From contig OZ252114.1 in the NCBI GenBank assembly GCA_965248635.1, positions 124,001-188,000 of the forward strand: DNA of 64,000 nt, written 5' to 3'. The stretch's first letter is position 1. Every line of letters begins with the position of its first letter. This DNA comes from CBDAPI01 sp965248635. GTDB lineage: Bacteria > Acidobacteriota > UBA6911 > RPQK01 > CBDAPI01. A program made the position numbers and the translations under genes. The notes beneath the pieces are model-generated. The model had not been told where the DNA came from. It saw nothing but the letters and a program-made list of their open reading frames with translations, and did no database searches. Of the stretch, positions 24,972-33,538 are shown in pieces.

Positions 24972-26183
24972 CTATGTTCCGCTTAGAACGTCTTCTCGAT
25001 CCGGAGGGGCTGAGTCTTTTATGGTCTCATCAATCAGATGCCCCTGGGTGCCCTGCAGAGCCGCAGAGACAAGCTCTTCGATCGCCAGCGGTGCTTCCGC
25101 CCGTACCACCTGCTCGAGTCTCGCGCTCGTTTCCGGATGTTTGGGGACGAACATCGAGCAGCAGTCGTCATCAGCCCCAATGGACACTCCGAACGTCCCG
25201 ATCTTTCTTGCCGCGGCGATGATCTCCTCTTTGTCATCTCCAATCAATGGCCGCAGAATGGGTAGCTGGCTGGCAGCAGAGACGACTCGAATATTGTCCA
25301 GCGTCTGTGAGGAGACTTGACCGACACTGTCTCCGGTGACGAGTGCCTTGGCTTTCTCGCGAGCGGCAATCCTGTTGGCTATTCGCACCATCATCCTTCG
25401 ATACAGAATCACACGCGTGCGTTCCGGAGTGTGGGCGACGATGTTTCTCTGAGTTGAAGCGAACGGGACCATGTAGAGTCGGGCACTCGGTTGGTAACGA
25501 CAGAGATGCTCCACCAGTTCAATCACCTTATCCTGGGCATCCAGGGATGTGTGGGGATGGCTGTGGAAATGAACAAAGAGGGGCCGGCAGCCGCGCTTCA
25601 TGATCTTGTAGGCGGCCACCGGAGAGTCGATTCCCCCGGAGATCAGAACGACGACCTTCCCACTGGTGGACACCGGCAGACCTCCGGGACCGCGCAACTT
25701 CTCAAAGTGCAGCAGTGCCTCTTCACCCAGGATCTCGACGTAGCAGGTCAGGTCGGGCTCTTTCAGTTGCACTCGCTTGTTGGATCTTTCTTGCAGGAAT
25801 CCACCCAGTTGCCTCCCGATTTCCGGTGTCGTGAGGGGATATCGTTTGTCGGATCTCTTGGCGGAAACCTTAAAGCTCTCGTATTCCCGACTCTGAATCA
25901 ACTCCCAGGACGCGGTCTGCAGATCCTCCAGTACCGAGGAAACAATCCACCCACTGGCGTAGTTGGCGAGACCAAATACGTGCCCCAGTCGCTCGCGAAC
26001 TTCACCCACAGGAGAATCCTGTTTCAGTTCCACAACCACCCGCCTCGACCAGAGCCGGACAGAGCGATAAGGCAGTGAACTCAGCGCCCTCTCTATATTG
26101 GCGATAAGCTTGCGCTCGAAGAAACCCCGATTCTTTTTCTTGAGAGCAATCTCGTGGTAGTGACAGACAAAGCAGCGTCTCAT
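24972..26183 (-). CDS. thiI: tRNA 4-thiouridine synthase
   Basis: A 403-residue ThiI that thiolates U8 in tRNA. The N-terminal ferredoxin-like/THUMP part (about 1-165) is followed by the PP-loop ATPase with SGGIDSP at 182-188 and the late CCSMFVPKHPET block that holds the conserved catalytic-loop cysteine. It lacks the C-terminal rhodanese domain of E. coli ThiI, so sulfur must come directly from a desulfurase, as in Bacillus; the cysteine desulfurase at 17 kb is a candidate. The 21-nt repeat separates it from the upstream small lipoprotein gene. Confidence 0.93.
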   Translation of the reverse strand: MRRCFVCHYHEIALKKKNRGFFERKLIANIERALSSLPYRSVRLWSRRVVVELKQDSPVGEVRERLGHVFGLANYASGWIVSSVLEDLQTASWELIQSREYESFKVSAKRSDKRYPLTTPEIGRQLGGFLQERSNKRVQLKEPDLTCYVEILGEEALLHFEKLRGPGGLPVSTSGKVVVLISGGIDSPVAAYKIMKRGCRPLFVHFHSHPHTSLDAQDKVIELVEHLCRYQPSARLYMVPFASTQRNIVAHTPERTRVILYRRMMVRIANRIAAREKAKALVTGDSVGQVSSQTLDNIRVVSAASQLPILRPLIGDDKEEIIAAARKIGTFGVSIGADDDCCSMFVPKHPETSARLEQVVRAEAPLAIEELVSAALQGTQGHLIDETIKDSAPPDREDVLSGT

Positions 26184-26213
26184 GAAGATCTCTCGGGAAG
26201 GGCGCGGCTCAAC

Positions 26214-26234
26214 GTATTTATGGAAGTGAGTACT
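26214..26234 (-). repeat. Copy of the stop-codon-linked 21-22-nt repeat
   Basis: Minus-strand AGTACTCACTTCCATAAATA plus C, starting on the last base of the TGA stop of the upstream small lipoprotein gene and ending about 30 bases before the thiI start. Confidence 0.65.
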
Positions 26235-26539
26235 CAGTCGACTTTCTTGACCACCAGTGTGACGACGTTTCCTCCGTCGATCCTCTTGTACATGACGTGC
26301 ACAACCTGGCCCTGGTCATAGGTGTCGCTCCCTTTCACGGAAGCCGGGCCGAGCAGGAAAGTGAGCCGGCCCTCTTTCGTATCCACGATCAACTGGTCCG
26401 AACTAATGGATTCGACCGTGCCGTAAATGTCGTACTTGCGTTCCTCGGGGGGCGGTCCCTTGCTCCACAGTTTCCAGATGCAGGCCGGCTGCACAATCAG
26501 GGCTGCCGCAATAAGCAAGGTCGAATGCAAGTGACGCAT
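26234..26539 (-). CDS. Small predicted lipoprotein, hypothetical
   Basis: A 101-residue protein with a hydrophobic N terminus ending in QPAC (Cys19), likely a lipoprotein signal. The mature part is a small beta-rich domain (YDIYGTVESISSDQLIVDTKEGRLTF...) that looks like an OB-type or DUF5666-like fold; no family is certain. It lies 9 bases after arsC, same strand. Confidence 0.7.
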   Translation of the reverse strand: MRHLHSTLLIAAALIVQPACIWKLWSKGPPPEERKYDIYGTVESISSDQLIVDTKEGRLTFLLGPASVKGSDTYDQGQVVHVMYKRIDGGNVVTLVVKKVD

Positions 26540-26548
26540 CGGGGGATT

Positions 26549-26971
26549 CTACTCTCCTGCCAGTTCACGCTCAAGGAGAGCCTTCACTCGGCGCTCCACC
26601 TGATAACGTACAACTTGAAAGGCCTTCAGAACCTCAGACGGCGTTCCCCGACTCTTCGCCGGATCGGGAATAGTCCAGTGCTCCTTACGAACGCCCTCAG
26701 GGAGAGACGGGCAATTATCCCTGGCATCTCCACACAAAGTCACCACAAAGTCAAAATCGCCGAGTTGAAAAGCGCTCAAGGGATCAGAAGTCTGATGGAG
26801 GATGTCGATCCCCACCTCGTTCATCGCCCACACCGCGTTGGGATTCAGTCCTGCCGGGCTGGTTCCTGCACTCGCAACAGAAACCATGTCGCCCGCATAG
26901 TATCTCGCAAAGGCCTCCGCAAATTGACTTCGAGCGGAGTTTCCGGTGCAGACAAAAAGTATTTTAGTCAT
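26549..26971 (-). CDS. arsC: Arsenate reductase, thioredoxin-coupled (LMW-PTP fold)
   Basis: A 140-residue ArsC that reduces arsenate to arsenite. The P-loop CTGNSAR starts at Cys8, and Cys80 and Cys87 in TLCGDARDNC keep the 7-residue spacing of the S. aureus-type redox cysteines, with DPA following. This distinguishes it from plain tyrosine phosphatases. No arsR, arsB or acr3 lies beside it. It leads an operon running arsC, small lipoprotein, thiI, antiporter, and is divergent from a cytochrome c gene. Confidence 0.9.
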   Translation of the reverse strand: MTKILFVCTGNSARSQFAEAFARYYAGDMVSVASAGTSPAGLNPNAVWAMNEVGIDILHQTSDPLSAFQLGDFDFVVTLCGDARDNCPSLPEGVRKEHWTIPDPAKSRGTPSEVLKAFQVVRYQVERRVKALLERELAGE

Positions 26972-27022
26972 AACTAAATATTTTGTTGTATCGGATCTAA
27001 TTTCGATCCATAATAAGGGAGG
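26972..27022. promoter_or_regulatory. Divergent AT-rich promoter region between arsC and cytochrome c
   Basis: A short AT-rich gap between divergent genes. It contains the inverted repeat GGATC-7 bases-GATCC, a possible operator. No clear -35/-10 pair could be fixed on either strand. Confidence 0.3.
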
Positions 27023-27433
27023 ATGAGCTCATACTGGAAAGGGTTTCTGCAAATTCCCTGGTTTCTGGCCGCCTTGTTGTTAGCCGGTCTGGCACTGACT
27101 TTATCTCTCCGATCCCTGGCCGACAACGCAGCGGACAGTCGCAAGTACGTCTTCGCGAGAGAAGTTATGGTAGCGCAGAAATGCGGCTCCTGTCATACGC
27201 TCCAGGCAGCGCCTTTCCACTGGAATGCAACAATTGGCCCTGATCTCACTCATCAGGCCAGGCGGGGAAGGTCGGCTGAATGGCTTCAACGCCATTTGAA
27301 GGATCCTGCACATATTCCAGACGGAGACCTGGAGCCGCCTTTTCGTGGCAAGCAGAACCTGATGCCCTCCTTTGAGCACCTTTCGGATCAGGAACTGAAC
27401 GCGGTCATCCGCTTCCTCACCTCGCTGCGCTAG
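27023..27433 (+). CDS. Membrane-anchored mono-haem cytochrome c
   Basis: A 136-residue class I cytochrome c. An N-terminal membrane anchor (about 12-32) is followed by the haem-binding CGSCH at Cys54-His58 and a distal methionine in NLMPSF near residue 115. It resembles the soluble haem domain fused to or associated with cytochrome oxidases. It would carry electrons on the periplasmic face. The next gene starts 35 bases on. Confidence 0.88.
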   Translation: MSSYWKGFLQIPWFLAALLLAGLALTLSLRSLADNAADSRKYVFAREVMVAQKCGSCHTLQAAPFHWNATIGPDLTHQARRGRSAEWLQRHLKDPAHIPDGDLEPPFRGKQNLMPSFEHLSDQELNAVIRFLTSLR

Positions 27434-27468
27434 CGTCGCCGGTGCTCACCCCTGTTAGAATGTGGGGC

Positions 27469-28179
27469 ATGAAACTTGTTCCGTTTTTGATCTGCCTGCT
27501 CTTTGGGTTTCAGGCGGGCTCTGCAAACGATTCCAACTGGACGATTCCGTACAGATCCTCCGAGGTGCTGGTCGATGGATTCCTGTCCGACTGGGAGGGC
27601 CTGCCTGCTATTCAGTTAGATCCTGCTGCGACGGGTGTCAAGGTGGCTGGAATCCCGGCTGGCGATTATGCCAGTGCGAGCGTGAAGGCTTTCTGGGATC
27701 AGACGGGCTTTTACCTGGCAGTTGACTGGAAGGACGACATCTGGGATGTTCAACAGGTGAAGCGCAGCGAAGCTGTGTTCGTGGCCAGCGACGGACGGCG
27801 TCGAGATCGTATGTACATGTACGACAACATCCGCATTCAAATCAGGGACGTCAAGTACAACTACCTGCTCTGGACTTCTCCCAGGATCGATGGCCGCGGG
27901 CCATACTACTGGCAGCGTCTCCAGAGAGGCGGGAAGTTTCTGGAGAGAGCGACTCATGTCCCCGTGATCACTCCCCGGGAAAGCGAGGGGCGGGCAACCC
28001 TCGAAATCATGCTCACGTGGGAGCAACTTGGACTCAAGCCCAAGGAAGTTCGAAAAAAGTGCTTGCGGGCGATATTGACCCTGGTGGACAGTGATTCTCC
28101 GGAGATGTCTTTGGAAGGCAAACTGGATCGGGTGGGTCGTCTGGACTGGACTGGACTGATGGAACTGGGGGAGCGCTAA
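27469..28179 (+). CDS. Secreted CBM9/DOMON-like domain protein
   Basis: About 236 residues. A clean signal peptide (MKLVPFLICLLFGFQAGSA) starts at ATG 27469; in-frame GTG 27442 and ATG 27460 are alternatives. The mature part has VDGFLSDWEGLPAIQL, FYLAVDWKDDIWD and RDRMYMYDNIRIQIRD, as in carbohydrate-binding family 9-like domains also found as haem-binding domains of ethylbenzene dehydrogenase-type or cytochrome proteins. With cytochrome c immediately upstream, a haem or electron-transfer role is plausible. Its stop overlaps a perfect palindromic repeat. Confidence 0.75.
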   Translation: MKLVPFLICLLFGFQAGSANDSNWTIPYRSSEVLVDGFLSDWEGLPAIQLDPAATGVKVAGIPAGDYASASVKAFWDQTGFYLAVDWKDDIWDVQQVKRSEAVFVASDGRRRDRMYMYDNIRIQIRDVKYNYLLWTSPRIDGRGPYYWQRLQRGGKFLERATHVPVITPRESEGRATLEIMLTWEQLGLKPKEVRKKCLRAILTLVDSDSPEMSLEGKLDRVGRLDWTGLMELGER

Positions 28180-28247
28180 GTACTCCCTTCCATAAATACA
28201 ATGATGACCCACCCGCAAACATCATCGTATTTATGGAAGGGAGTACT
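28179..28247. repeat. Palindrome made of two inverted 21-nt repeat copies
   Basis: Perfect 21-bp arms, left 28179-28199 and right 28227-28247, then one mismatch and six more pairs (ATGATG/CATCAT), leaving a 13-base loop. The left arm begins on the last base of the TAA stop of the preceding gene. It lies 39 bases before the thiolase start. Confidence 0.9.
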
Positions 28248-28285
28248 AAGAAAGAGAGTCATGACTACTCAAAAGGAGAGATTCA

Positions 28286-29443
28286 ATGCGTAAGGCTGTG
28301 ATCGCTGCAGTTGGACGAAGTCCTGTCGGTAAAGCACCCCGTGGCTCACTTCGTCACACTCGACCCGATGATCTCGCCGCTCAAGTCATCCAGGCTGTCA
28401 TTGAGCGGGCGCACCCGCTCCCCAGGGAGGATGTAGAGGACGTGATCCTGGGGTGTGCGATGCCGGAAGGCGAACAGGGCACAAATGTTGCCAGGATTGC
28501 CTCGCTTCGAGCTGGCCTTCCCGATCAGACCAGCGCAATGACGGTAAACCGTTTCTGCTCATCCGGCCTGCAAACGATTGCCCTGGCCACCCAGAGTGTA
28601 GCCACCGGTTCCACCGATGTGGTTGTCGCGGGAGGGACGGAAAGCATGAGCCTGCTTCCGCGGTCGGGCCACTTTTTTTCTCCCAATCCTTACCTCGTAG
28701 CGGAGGATCCGGACGTCTACGTCAACATGGGTATCACGGCGGAGAACCTGGCCGTCCGCAACTCTATTGACCGACGCCAGCAAGACGAGTTTTCACTGCG
28801 CAGTCATACCCGGGCAATGGAGGCGCAGGATGGAGGACGGTTCGACCAGGAATTGATTCCCGTGGATCTGGAGAATGGGAAGGACGCAGCACTCTTCGGG
28901 CGGGACGAGGGTGTTCGAAGAGACACCTCGGTGGAGGCTCTTTCGAAGCTCAGGGCGGTGTTTCATGCCCGGGGAACGGTGACGGCGGGAAACAGCAGTC
29001 AGACCAGTGACGGGGCTGCCGCCGCGGTCGTCATGTCCGAGGAGAAAGCAACCGAATTGGGACTGGAGCCGATGGCGCGGTTGCTTTCGTTTGCCACTGC
29101 TGGCGTGGCGCCGGAAATCATGGGGATCGGTCCGGTGGAGGCAGTTCCAAAGGCGCTGAAGATAGCCGGTCTGACCCTGGGGGACATCGGTCTGGTTGAG
29201 TTGAACGAGGCGTTTGCCGTGCAGGCTCTGGCCGTCATTCAAGAGCTTGGCCTTGACCAGGACAAGGTCAATGTCAACGGCGGGGCGGTGGCACTGGGCC
29301 ATCCTCTGGGCGCGACTGGCGCGAAGCTGACAGCCACCCTGCTGTTCGAGATGGAAAGACGTGGCGTGAAGTACGGGCTGGTGACCATGTGTGTGGGGGG
29401 GGGCATGGGAGCTGCCGGTGTCTTCGAGTCTCTCCGCGTCTAA
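28286..29443 (+). CDS. Thiolase (acetyl-CoA C-acetyltransferase/3-ketoacyl-CoA thiolase)
   Basis: A 385-residue thiolase. Nucleophile Cys91 in NRFCSSGLQTI, then ELNEAFAVQAL, GGAVALGHPLGATGA and the C-terminal CVGGGMGAAGVFE complete the active site. It cleaves or forms acetoacetyl-CoA or longer 3-ketoacyl-CoAs. A strong ribosome-binding site (AAAGGAGA) lies just upstream. It could act after the acetoacetyl-CoA synthetase at 18 kb. An intrinsic terminator follows. Confidence 0.94.
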   Translation: MRKAVIAAVGRSPVGKAPRGSLRHTRPDDLAAQVIQAVIERAHPLPREDVEDVILGCAMPEGEQGTNVARIASLRAGLPDQTSAMTVNRFCSSGLQTIALATQSVATGSTDVVVAGGTESMSLLPRSGHFFSPNPYLVAEDPDVYVNMGITAENLAVRNSIDRRQQDEFSLRSHTRAMEAQDGGRFDQELIPVDLENGKDAALFGRDEGVRRDTSVEALSKLRAVFHARGTVTAGNSSQTSDGAAAAVVMSEEKATELGLEPMARLLSFATAGVAPEIMGIGPVEAVPKALKIAGLTLGDIGLVELNEAFAVQALAVIQELGLDQDKVNVNGGAVALGHPLGATGAKLTATLLFEMERRGVKYGLVTMCVGGGMGAAGVFESLRV

Positions 29444-29516
29444 GTGCTTCTTCTTTGCCGGGTTTCCCCTGGCTTCCGCCAGGGACTCTGATCGCTTTCC
29501 GTGGCGACAGTCAGAG

Positions 29517-29546
29517 CCCGGTGCGGGAGCACCGGGTCGGTTTTCT
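29517..29546 (+). terminator. Intrinsic terminator after thiolase
   Basis: CCCGGTGC (29517-29524), GGGA loop, GCACCGGG (29529-29536), then TCGGTTTTCT. It ends 5 bases before the SDR start codon, so it might also act as an attenuator for that gene. Confidence 0.6.
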
Positions 29547-29550
29547 GTTC

Positions 29551-30357
29551 ATGGAATGGACTGAAAAGATAGCCATCGTCACCGGAGCTTCCTCCGGAAT
29601 CGGTGAGGCCACGGCTCGGGCTCTGGCAAGGCGCGGCTCCCAACTCTTCCTGGTCGCCCGCCGCCGCGAGCAACTTGCCCGCGTCTGCCAGGAGTGTCTG
29701 CAGGAGGGTGCACCCAGGGCCGTTGCTTCGGAGCAAGACCTGTCCCGCCCGGGAGAAGGGCAACGCGTCGTCAAACAGTGTCTCCAGGAACTGGGCGATC
29801 TCGACTTTTTAATTTGCAACGCGGGTTATGGAATTTTTGGTCCTGCGGAGGCGACGTCGCCGGCGCAGATGTCACGAATCTGGCAAGTGAACTTCCAGTC
29901 GGCCTACGAATCGATTCATCAGGCCCTGCCCCATTTCTTGCGAAAAGGAGGGGGCCATATCGTACTTACGAGTAGTGTTGTGGGGAAGAAAGGGATGGCC
30001 TTCGCGGCCGCCTACTGTGCCACCAAGTTTGCCCAGGTGGGTCTGGGGGAGGCGCTGTGGGGAGAGTTGCGCGGGACCGGAATTGGCGTCAGCGTCGTCT
30101 GCCCCGGGTTTACCGCCACTGAGTTTCACGAAACCGCTGAGCGCAAGATGGGCACTCCCGGGATCAACCGAGCCCTGGAGGGTCAGTCTCCCGAGCTCGT
30201 CGCTGAGGCCGTTGTCAACACGATTGCCAAGCGGCGCAGAGAAATCCATCTGAGCGCAGCCGGCAAGGCCCTGCTGGCACTGGACCGGGTTTCCCCGGCC
30301 CTTTCAACTCGGCTGATGGCCTGGGTCGGGACTCGTGAGCTCAAGCCCCCCGAGTAG
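29551..30357 (+). CDS. Short-chain dehydrogenase/reductase
   Basis: A 268-residue classical SDR oxidoreductase. The NAD(P)-binding TGASSGIG is at 11-18, then CNAGYG, LTSSVVGKKG and the catalytic pair Tyr155 and Lys159 (YCATK). RR after the first helix suggests NADP(H). The ATG at 29551 fits the family start; the longer upstream frame is the thiolase end and terminator. The substrate is not identifiable. Confidence 0.9.
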   Translation: MEWTEKIAIVTGASSGIGEATARALARRGSQLFLVARRREQLARVCQECLQEGAPRAVASEQDLSRPGEGQRVVKQCLQELGDLDFLICNAGYGIFGPAEATSPAQMSRIWQVNFQSAYESIHQALPHFLRKGGGHIVLTSSVVGKKGMAFAAAYCATKFAQVGLGEALWGELRGTGIGVSVVCPGFTATEFHETAERKMGTPGINRALEGQSPELVAEAVVNTIAKRRREIHLSAAGKALLALDRVSPALSTRLMAWVGTRELKPPE

Positions 30358-30360
30358 GAA

Positions 30361-30455
30361 GTTCCACGTTCCAGGTTCCACGTTCCAACGTTCGACGAAC
30401 TTTGAACCTTGAACTTTTAACCAAAAACCAGTAACCAGCAACGTGGAACCTGGAC
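30361..30455. repeat. 7-nt repeat array (GTTCCAC units) with inverted end
   Basis: GTTCCA(C/G/A) units with period 7 at 30361-30391, followed by AT-richer DNA and an inverted ACGTGGAACCTGG at 30442-30454. Between convergent SDR and NUDIX genes. Confidence 0.7.
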
Positions 30456-30461
30456 GGCATC

Positions 30462-31007
30462 CTAGTGCCCGGTTGACCCCTGTACCGCCTTCCAGAGAAC
30501 GGCGGTCAGGGTCTTGGCATCGCGGATCTTGCCCGAGAGAGCCAGTTGCAGGGCCTCATCCGGAGTGTAGAACTCGACTTCCAGATACTCATCGAACTCG
30601 GGATTCCTGGCGGTTTCGATGAGTTGAGGGCTGTAAAAAAAATGAAGCAGTTCATCACAGAATCCGGGGCTCGCGTAGAAACTGAAGACGTGCTCGAGGT
30701 CTACGGGCCGGTATCCGGTTTCTTCTTCCATTTCTCGAGCCGCAGCCTCACGGGGGGTTTCCCCGGGATCCAGCTTACCTGCAGGCAGTTCCAGTACTTC
30801 TTCCTGCATCGGGTAGCGAAGCTGTCTGACAAACGGAATCAGACCATCATCCCTGATTCCGAGCAGCACTACTCCCCCGGGGTGCCGAACCACTTCACGG
30901 ATAGTGGCTCGGCCGCCAAATTCAAGTTGGTCCACTTCGAGACGGACAATCCTGCCGTCGTAAATGCACTGACTGTCCAGGATCCGGCCCTGTTCCGGCG
31001 CTTTCAC
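30462..31007 (-). CDS. NUDIX hydrolase (ADP-ribose pyrophosphatase type)
   Basis: A 181-residue NUDIX enzyme. The NUDIX box runs from Gly77 (GKLDPGET) to REMEEETG near residue 98, and a proline in FYASPGFCDE after it fits ADP-sugar pyrophosphatases. It would hydrolyse ADP-ribose or similar nucleoside diphosphates. Confidence 0.9.
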   Translation of the reverse strand: MKAPEQGRILDSQCIYDGRIVRLEVDQLEFGGRATIREVVRHPGGVVLLGIRDDGLIPFVRQLRYPMQEEVLELPAGKLDPGETPREAAAREMEEETGYRPVDLEHVFSFYASPGFCDELLHFFYSPQLIETARNPEFDEYLEVEFYTPDEALQLALSGKIRDAKTLTAVLWKAVQGSTGH

Positions 31008-31112
31008 TGGTTGCTCTCCTTTTTCGACTTTGGAGGACCTTTCCGCATCCTAGTACTTGCTTGCAGGAACTAGGACTGTACTCATGAAACGCAGTACTTC
31101 GTACTGAAGACA

Positions 31113-31955
31113 ATGTCAATTCTCAAAACACCTGCACCCTGGTTAGAAATGAAGGTCTGGGGACATATTGGCATGCTGGTCTGTCTGGGCGCCCTTGCCT
31201 ATGGCAACTCCTTCCCCGGTGCCTTTCATTTCGATGATTTTGAGTTGATGCTGGAGAGCCCGAGAGTGGCGGGAGAGGATTTCGACTACGAGCTCTTCTT
31301 GAATCATTACGGGGGAAGGCCTCTCACTCTGTGGACCTTCCATGTGAACCACAGATGGAGCGGAGAAGATCCAGCGGCTTATCATGCCGTCAGCCTCTTC
31401 CTGCATTTACTGGCCGGCGTGCTTCTTTATCGAGCCGCTTCCTCCTTGGGTCTCGGACAGGGAGCCGCTTTGCTGGGGGCGGCGATTTTCCTGGTCCACC
31501 CTCTCCAATCACAGCCGGTCAACTATGTGTGGTCGCGCTCGCTGCTGCTCATGTCGGTCTGGAGCCTGGTCTCGGTGTTGACTATCAAGAAAAGTCCGCT
31601 CATTGGGCTGGGAGCCTTTCAGCTGGCGGTCTGGAGCCGCTCTGAAGCGCTGTTTCTGGCGCCGCTTCTGCTGGTTCTGAATCGCCGCTGGTGGTGGGCG
31701 CCGGTCATTCTCGGGTGCCTCAACCTGCTGGGTCTCTACCAGGGGGTTCTTCAGGAGGAGCCTTCTGAGTTCGGCCCTGCCTATACAGATTCTGCAGGGT
31801 ACTGGCGGGCACAGCCCTGGGCATTCATGCGCTATCTGTCATTCATGATCTGGCCCTCCGGTCTGAGTGTCGATCACGGGGTGGCAGAGGTCGGGTCGAT
31901 TGAGGTGCTTGTTCCTGCCTTTCTGTTTCTAGCCCGGATTATGCAAGAACCGTAG
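31113..31955 (+). pseudogene. Multi-pass membrane protein (TMTC/O-mannosyltransferase-like N-terminal part), truncated by IS1380
   Basis: A 280-residue frame with about seven hydrophobic segments. It begins like the membrane half of TMTC-type or related glycosyltransferases (GNSFPGAFHFDDFELM, NHYGGRPLTLWTF, HAVSLFLHLLAGVLLY). Homologues usually continue with more helices and TPR repeats. Here the coding sequence ends inside the left inverted repeat of the IS1380-family element; the last residues (ARIMQEP) are IS-encoded. No continuation is found beyond the element, so the rest of the gene is lost. Confidence 0.7.
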
Positions 31956-32131
31956 TCCGGTGTTGAAAAACGACTCGAGAAGTGGCCCAACTCGGAAGCG
32001 GGCAGGTGTGACAGGCGGATTTGCGAAGAATATGGGTTGGCGAGGCGTTTGAGTGGTTTGGGGAGTGAATTTCAGACAGATCTGGGCCTGGATGAGTGTC
32101 GGAAGCGGTTTTCCGGGGGAGCTGGGAAAAG

Positions 32132-33469
32132 CTAACTGGAGTTCAGGCGACTCAAGACGAGGTGGAAGAGGGGTTGTTCGGGGAAGGCTGAGGAAAGATG
32201 GACCCAGATGCGTCGAGTGGTTTGTCGGATCCGGGCCCCAATCTTGAGGACCCGACGACGTAAGGTTTCGATTTCGAGCTTGTGCCAGGGGGTTCCGTGC
32301 AGATAGTCGCGCAGGCGCACGAACATCTGGTAAGCCAGTGCATGCAGGAGGAGTCGAAACTGATTGGCCAGGAATCGATGACAGCTGAGTCGGTCCATGC
32401 TCAGATGATTCTTGAAGGCCTTGATGAAGTTCTCGGTCTGCCCTCGGTTTGTGTAGTGGTCATAAAGTGATTGGGAGCAGAGATCGTCCCGGTTGGTGAC
32501 TACAAAGCGACGGTTGATCCCACGCTGATCGACCTCCACTTTGACAATGACGCGACGGGATCGATCCCAGCTGTGGGCTCGATAAAGAAACTCGTCAAAC
32601 TGACGCTGTTTTTCCTCCAGCTCAACGAACCTCAGCCGAGTCGAATCCAGCAGCGGCTCGACCACTCGCTGCAGGCGAGGGTTTCGACTTAACCCAATGA
32701 CATATCGGAGTTTATTCTCTTCACCTTCACAGAACTCGTAGAGCCGAGGCGTGGCAAAGCCGCTGTCGGCCCGAATCTCAATCTCGACATCCGTCCCCAC
32801 TCCTTGTCGGATGGCCTCCACGACGCGCTTCAAAACGGGCACGATGTGAGAGGCAGCCCCCTTGTTGCCAGGTCTCAACATGGCACACACCAGGTCTCCC
32901 GTGGCGGCATCGAAGATCAGCAAAGGATGCAGAATGTGGTTTCGGTAATACCCGTGGTAGAAGGAGAACTCCTGTTGGCCGTGAGTGTGGTCATCGGTAC
33001 TGTCCAGATCCAGGATGATCTTGCTGGGGCGTCTCTTCTTCAGGGAGCGCACATAACGGCCTAGCAGCCACCGGCTCAGACGTATCAGATCCTTCTTGGT
33101 GACGGAGTTCTCCAAACGGGAGAAAGTCGGCTGGGTGGCCAAGTCGGGATCGCTCTCGGGCAACTGATCACAGACTGTCTTGAGCATCGGATCCGAGCGC
33201 AGCGTATCGGCGTCGTTACAGTCTTCGTAGCCGGCCACGATCTGCAAGACTCGTTGTCGGATCAACTTCAACAGGTCATGACGAATGTAGCGTTGGTCTC
33301 GACTTTCCGAAATACAGGAACTGAAGCCCTCGCACAATCGATGTTGACGATCCAGCGATCCAAACAACAACCATCCTGCGTCGGAAGTGAGGCTCCCCCC
33401 ATCAAAACGAGCCGTGATGTTTCTGTGGCTATGAAATGGCAGGGTATTCTGGCAGACTGTTTTTGACAT
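32132..33469 (-). CDS. IS1380-family transposase
   Basis: A 445-residue DDE transposase with typical family stretches: ARFDGGSLTSDAGWLLFG, DLDSTDDHTHG (first catalytic Asp region), IRADSGFATPRLYEFCE (second), and YDHYTNRGQTENFIKAFK (with the Glu). Complete. The start is preceded by AGGAG, which lies in one arm of a hairpin (33471-33531). Confidence 0.95.
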   Translation of the reverse strand: MSKTVCQNTLPFHSHRNITARFDGGSLTSDAGWLLFGSLDRQHRLCEGFSSCISESRDQRYIRHDLLKLIRQRVLQIVAGYEDCNDADTLRSDPMLKTVCDQLPESDPDLATQPTFSRLENSVTKKDLIRLSRWLLGRYVRSLKKRRPSKIILDLDSTDDHTHGQQEFSFYHGYYRNHILHPLLIFDAATGDLVCAMLRPGNKGAASHIVPVLKRVVEAIRQGVGTDVEIEIRADSGFATPRLYEFCEGEENKLRYVIGLSRNPRLQRVVEPLLDSTRLRFVELEEKQRQFDEFLYRAHSWDRSRRVIVKVEVDQRGINRRFVVTNRDDLCSQSLYDHYTNRGQTENFIKAFKNHLSMDRLSCHRFLANQFRLLLHALAYQMFVRLRDYLHGTPWHKLEIETLRRRVLKIGARIRQTTRRIWVHLSSAFPEQPLFHLVLSRLNSS

Positions 33470-33470
33470 T

Positions 33471-33538
33471 GCCGTAGCTCCTGTTTAGGGTCTTTGTTTC
33501 TCTAAACCCTTTTATATCAGAGAGCTACGGCCTTTTTT
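33471..33538. promoter_or_regulatory. IS1380 end hairpin: RBS sequestration and plus-strand terminator
   Basis: GCCGTAGCTC (33471-33480) pairs with GAGCTACGGC (33522-33531). On the minus strand one arm overlaps the transposase ribosome-binding site. On the plus strand it is followed by CTTTTTTCT, an intrinsic terminator form. Such arrangements limit transposase expression from external promoters. Confidence 0.5.
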
